This document shows, piece by piece, positions 33,268-36,652 of a stretch of DNA of 36,652 nucleotides (its first letter is position 1; each line of letters starts with the position of its first letter). The notes beneath the pieces were generated by a model. It worked only from the letters and a program-made list of their open reading frames with translations, was not told the DNA's origin and did not search any database. A program made the position numbers and the translations under genes. Source of the stretch: Thermoanaerobaculia bacterium (GTDB lineage: Bacteria > Acidobacteriota > Thermoanaerobaculia > Multivoradales > JAHEKO01); NCBI GenBank assembly GCA_945787635.1, contig CALZIK010000044.1, positions 1-36,652 on the forward strand. Reading direction: 5' to 3'.

Positions 33268-33546
33268 ATGACCGTCGAAACAAACCTCAGCGCTGACGAG
33301 AAGGAAGCCGCTGACAAGCGCAACGACCGGGATCTCGGGTTCGGCGCGGTGGTGGCGAGCGAGAGCCGGCGGCGGTTGCTCAATCGCGACGGCAGCTTCA
33401 ACGTGCAACGCCACGGCCTGGGCTGGCGATCGACTGTCAGCTGGTATCACTCCCTGCTGGAGATGTGGTGGCCACGTTTTATTCTGCTCGCGCTCGCGGC
33501 TTACATGGCCGCCAACCGCGGACGCGCCACTGGCGATCGATGTTAG
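33268..33546 (+). pseudogene. Truncated inward-rectifier potassium channel (KirBac-type) N-terminus
   Basis: 92 codons with an excellent SD (AAGGAG, 6 nt before ATG). The product matches the start of bacterial Kir channels: a DLGFGAVVASESRRRLLNRDG slide-helix approach, SFNVQRHGLG, STVSWYHSLLEMWWPRFILLA and the first part of the outer membrane helix (ALAAYMAAN). After this the sequence becomes unrelated (RGRATGDRC, stop). The pore helix, selectivity filter, inner helix and cytoplasmic immunoglobulin-like domain are absent, and I find no continuation in another frame before the convergent aceA gene. It is probably a deletion remnant. A functional small membrane peptide is possible but less likely. 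Confidence 0.7.
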
Positions 33547-33590
33547 TCGCATTCACGAGACCAAGCCGGCCGCTTGATCTGATCGGCGCC

Positions 33591-33603
33591 CGGGGTGTCC
33601 CCG
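33591..33603. terminator. Possible bidirectional hairpin between channel remnant and aceA
   Basis: CGGGG and CCCCG pair around TGT immediately before the aceA stop codon, in the gap between convergent genes. There is no T-tract, so confidence is low. Confidence 0.25.
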
Positions 33604-33604
33604 A

Positions 33605-35881
33605 TTACGCCGGCACCGGGACCGGCGCACGCCGCTTGTCGATCAGCCTGGTCAGCTCGACCCGGTCGGGCTCCAGAAGCTCGGCGACGCCGTCGTCGTC
33701 CACGGTCGCCACGATGATGTGCCCGACCTCGGTGTGAACGTCGGAGAACAGCCCGTGGGTCTTCATCTTCTGGGTTTGATACTGGTTGTCCTCCGTGGGG
33801 CTCACATAGTGCACTGAGCTCACCCGGTAGCGGTGAATCAGAAAAAGGTGAACCAGGGTCATCAGCCGCTTCTTGCGCAACGACATATCAAAGGTGTTCT
33901 GGTCGCGCACCGACAGGATGTTGCGCTCACGGCGGTCCCGAATGATCGCGAAGACGACGTTGGCGACGTTCTCGCCCGCTTCATTGGCGATCCGAAGCTC
34001 GAGCAGCTCCGATCCGGCGGTGTGGGGGCGCAGCTCGACCGACAAGCGCCCAAGATCGTAGTGCGCTGTCCACATCCCGACCCACTCCTCCAGCAGCGCT
34101 CTGGGCACCTCTGTCTGGACCAAATGCTGAAACTGGGTCGAGCCCCTGCCCATCGCCTTGGTGGTCGCCGTGCGGCCCGACGAGGCCATGAGGGCTCCGT
34201 CCAGCCGGGGCCCGCCGACCAGGGTCTGCGGAGTCTTGTAGGGCGACTGCAGCAACCGGAACTTTCGCTGCAGCCGGGCCAGCGCCAACATTCCATCCTC
34301 TCGCAGCGCCGTCGCGAACTCCTCACCGGCGAGGCCGTCGATCTGATGTCCGCCGTAGGTGATGAAGTTGAAGACGAAACCGAGCTTGCCCAGTTCGACC
34401 GGAAAGCGTTTCATCTCGTCTTCGCTCATGCCGGTCGTGTCCCAATTGAAAGAGGGCGACAGGTTGTAGGCCAGCATCTTGTCGGGGAAGCGTTCGTGAA
34501 TCGCGGTCGCGAACCTGGCGGCGTCCTCGAGGTCCGCGGTCTTGGTTTCCATCCAGAGCAGATCCGCAAAGGGCGCGACCGCCAGCGACTTGGCGATGGC
34601 GTACTCGATCCCACCCTTGATCTGGTAGTAGCCCTCGGGGGTCTTGGAGAGCTCGCAGTCCCAGATCGGGTTGATGCCGAGCGCTCTGGCTTTCTCGCGG
34701 GCGGCAAAGAACGAAGCGTTCAGAGCGAAGCGATTCCATTCCTCGAACGTCCAGTCGAAACGCTCGCCCTCGCTCCAGCGGAACTCGAGCTCGTCGGCGA
34801 CCGCCTGGCCGTAGGTCTTCAACCCGGCCTCTACCTCCCACAGGTCCAGGTAGCTGGAGACCACGCCGTCCAGAACGGTCTCGGCGCCACCCTTCCCGTT
34901 GCTCGCAAACGCCCTGGCACTCTCGGTGATGGCCTCGTCGAGACCGGTACGCTCCAGCCACGCGTTGGCCGCCGCGTATTCCTCATCGGAGAGCTCGAAT
35001 AGAAGGTGTCCCCTGATGTCTCCCAGCCCGGCTTCGGAGAAACGCCGCGAGATCGCCACGAAGCCGGCCTTGTAGCTGGGCAGATCGAGATTGGTCGCGC
35101 CCAGGATGAACGGCTGATCGCGCTCGTCGGAGCGGCTTTCGAGAAAGGTCGCCGACTCCGCGTCGGTTCTCGCCACGATCAGACCCGGCACGCCCATCAC
35201 GTCGAGCTGAAAGCGGGAGGCGTTCAAGCGCTTGATCTGCTCATCGACCGCCACCAGGACCTTGCCGCCCTGGTGACCGCACTTCTTGACTCCCGGCTTC
35301 TGATCTTCGATGTGGTAGCCCGGCACGCCGACCTCGACGAACCGGCGAATGAGATTGCGCACGTGGGCGTCACCACCGTGCCCTGTGTCGGCGTCGGCGA
35401 CGATAAACGGCCGGTAGTCGATCTCGGGCTGGCTCCGAAGCTCCTCCTCGGTCATGCGCGCGCGCGCGAACTGATCGTTCTTGTCCGCGGTGAGCAGCGC
35501 GCGAACGATCGGCGCGGCTTCATCGGGCACCTGGCTCAGAGGATAGCTGGCCAGATCGGCGCCGGGGTCCTCTTCGATCGAACCCTTTGCCGAGGTCGCC
35601 CAGCCGCCGAGGTAGATCGCCTCGATTCCCTTGCGCTTCATGGTGACGGCCTGACCCGGGGAGTACGGTCCGAAGGTCGTGATCTGCGCCCGTTGGTCGA
35701 ACAGTTCCCGCAGGCGGGCGTAAAACCCCTCGGCTGCGACCCGGGCGACCGTGTAGTCGTTCTCGATTAAACCCTGCTGCTCGGCGATCTGGCGAGCCGA
35801 ATAGAGCCGAATGATGCCCTCGAAACGTTTGGCGGACATCCATACCTCGAGCTCCGCGATTCTCTCTTCCAGTTTCTTCAT
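33605..35881 (-). CDS. aceA: Isocitrate lyase, long ICL2-like type
   Basis: 758 residues, much longer than the common type of about 430-550. The catalytic barrel carries [23 protein letters not shown], the active-site [12 protein letters not shown] with Cys near 201, [16 protein letters not shown], and NLSPSFNWD. From about residue 590 a separate C-terminal domain follows ([32 protein letters not shown], ending before a basic tail). This layout matches the ICL2 group known from mycobacteria, in which the C-terminal domain binds acyl-CoA and activates the enzyme. It cleaves isocitrate to glyoxylate and succinate. It overlaps the malate synthase stop by 4 bp (ATGA), so the two are translationally coupled. 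Confidence 0.93.
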   Translation of the reverse strand: MKKLEERIAELEVWMSAKRFEGIIRLYSARQIAEQQGLIENDYTVARVAAEGFYARLRELFDQRAQITTFGPYSPGQAVTMKRKGIEAIYLGGWATSAKGSIEEDPGADLASYPLSQVPDEAAPIVRALLTADKNDQFARARMTEEELRSQPEIDYRPFIVADADTGHGGDAHVRNLIRRFVEVGVPGYHIEDQKPGVKKCGHQGGKVLVAVDEQIKRLNASRFQLDVMGVPGLIVARTDAESATFLESRSDERDQPFILGATNLDLPSYKAGFVAISRRFSEAGLGDIRGHLLFELSDEEYAAANAWLERTGLDEAITESARAFASNGKGGAETVLDGVVSSYLDLWEVEAGLKTYGQAVADELEFRWSEGERFDWTFEEWNRFALNASFFAAREKARALGINPIWDCELSKTPEGYYQIKGGIEYAIAKSLAVAPFADLLWMETKTADLEDAARFATAIHERFPDKMLAYNLSPSFNWDTTGMSEDEMKRFPVELGKLGFVFNFITYGGHQIDGLAGEEFATALREDGMLALARLQRKFRLLQSPYKTPQTLVGGPRLDGALMASSGRTATTKAMGRGSTQFQHLVQTEVPRALLEEWVGMWTAHYDLGRLSVELRPHTAGSELLELRIANEAGENVANVVFAIIRDRRERNILSVRDQNTFDMSLRKKRLMTLVHLFLIHRYRVSSVHYVSPTEDNQYQTQKMKTHGLFSDVHTEVGHIIVATVDDDGVAELLEPDRVELTRLIDKRRAPVPVPA

Positions 35882-36652
35882 GCTGACTCCTTGCCGTGGT
35901 TCGCGCCGACGTGAAAATCCAGATTCTCGGTGATCCGGGTGGCATCGCGCCGGAACGCGCCGAGAAAGCGCTGGATTCGCTCCCTCGCGACCGCGAGATC
36001 GTTGAGATCGAGGTTGATGTTCAGAAAATCGATGTACCAGGGCGGCTTGACCGCGTCCATCACGTAGGCGGCGATAATCTCTCGGACGATCGGCAGCGTG
36101 GTGGTTTTGGAGATTTCGTGCACATCCCGGTTATCCGCCGCGAGCAGCTTGTCGAACTCCTCCGACAGTATCTTCTTGAAAAGCGGGGAGCTCAGCCGGT
36201 CTCCAGCCGCCACTCCGCTCTCGGCGTCGTCTTCGGTGAACCTGGCGCTCTTGTGGAGCCACTCCCAGAGGATGCTGAGACGGATCTCTCCGGTCGCCAT
36301 GTCCTCCATGAGATAGAGCACGTCCGGATCGCCGAAGAAATCCGCCGGCTTGAGCGCTGCCGCCTGGAAACCCTGCGCGAAGGCGTTCCCGTACTGGAGG
36401 GACACGCTCAAGAGATCGCGCGCGCCCCGCACCGTCCGCGGCGCCGGCTCGAGGCCGACCAGAGCCTTTGCGTCCTCGGCGCCATAGGTCAACCGGGGGA
36501 ACTCGCGGCCGAGCTGGTTGTCTTCTCCCGCCTCCGCCCAGACGGGCCTCACGATCTGGACCATCTTCCAGTGCGCCACCCACTTACCGCTCGCGCCGGC
36601 CTGCTGCTCGCGCCGGGCGCCCGCGACCGCCCGCTCCATGCCGCTCGCCACG
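35878..36652 (-). CDS. aceB: Malate synthase, C-terminal part (gene runs off the window)
   Basis: About 257 codons are present; the N-terminal part lies beyond the right edge. The segment [19 protein letters not shown], then [28 protein letters not shown] and [23 protein letters not shown] match malate synthases of the A-like type. The Asp in LMED is the expected catalytic base. The enzyme condenses glyoxylate with acetyl-CoA to malate, completing the shunt begun by the downstream isocitrate lyase, with which it overlaps by 4 bp. The in-frame ATG near the edge is not the true start. Confidence 0.88.
   Translation of the reverse strand, partial: VASGMERAVAGARREQQAGASGKWVAHWKMVQIVRPVWAEAGEDNQLGREFPRLTYGAEDAKALVGLEPAPRTVRGARDLLSVSLQYGNAFAQGFQAAALKPADFFGDPDVLYLMEDMATGEIRLSILWEWLHKSARFTEDDAESGVAAGDRLSSPLFKKILSEEFDKLLAADNRDVHEISKTTTLPIVREIIAAYVMDAVKPPWYIDFLNINLDLNDLAVARERIQRFLGAFRRDATRITENLDFHVGANHGKESA

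Noticed and set aside
33465-33737. Continuation of the potassium channel in another frame (simple frameshift)
   Set aside because: The alternative frame shows no pore, selectivity filter or inner helix and runs into the convergent aceA gene, so truncation fits better.

Overview
The window is about 65% GC, densely coded, and contains no rRNA, tRNA or CRISPR. The gene content (SGNH hydrolase with TPRs, NtrC-type two-component system, glyQ-glyS-ppdK-pdxH, rlmN-mutL-rnc, mgtE-recO, AceK with a long isocitrate lyase, many lipoproteins and secreted proteins) suggests a free-living Gram-negative heterotroph. An acidobacterial (Thermoanaerobaculia-like) genome is my best guess, but no marker gene here proves it.

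Layout. 1-5700 (minus): a sigma54-type two-component system (membrane sensor kinase with a c-type heme motif, NtrC-family regulator), a degenerate receiver protein, and an SGNH hydrolase whose catalytic domain is interrupted by TPRs. 5810-6499 (plus): a lipoprotein. 6548-8725 (minus): asnS and a DMT-family transporter. 8844-10701 (plus): an aminotransferase and a lipoprotein with an NTF2-like domain, closed by a 280-bp MITE-like element whose end supplies the lipoprotein stop codon. 10992-14675 (minus): rlmN-mutL-rnc. 14784-23435 (minus): a tight train mgtE-recO-glyQ-glyS-ppdK-pdxH. 23497-27648 (plus): an envelope cluster with a VWA-TM-FHA protein, a DUF1566 protein and a secreted zinc metalloprotease. 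27731-29455 (plus): aceK. 33605-36652 (minus): an isocitrate lyase of the long, two-domain type, and the C-terminal part of malate synthase.

The glyoxylate-shunt genes are split by a 4.1-kb accessory block (29456-33604) at the convergent junction of aceK and aceA. It holds a two-gene operon, a gamma-glutamylcyclotransferase-like protein plus a 987-residue TIR-NB-ARC-TPR protein, and a truncated inward-rectifier potassium channel. The TIR-NB-ARC-TPR protein has the architecture of plant-style immune receptors and of bacterial STAND defence proteins. With its small enzyme-like partner it is the best candidate in the window for an undescribed system.

A second theme is translation initiation. 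Several genes that begin transcription units (sensor kinase, rlmN, mutL, metalloprotease, aminotransferase, perhaps mgtE) have no Shine-Dalgarno sequence but carry a TANNNT hexamer 6-9 nt before the start codon, as expected for leaderless mRNAs. Many genes inside operons have clear SD sequences. Several intergenic regions hold perfect short palindromes that could be operators or dispersed repeats.
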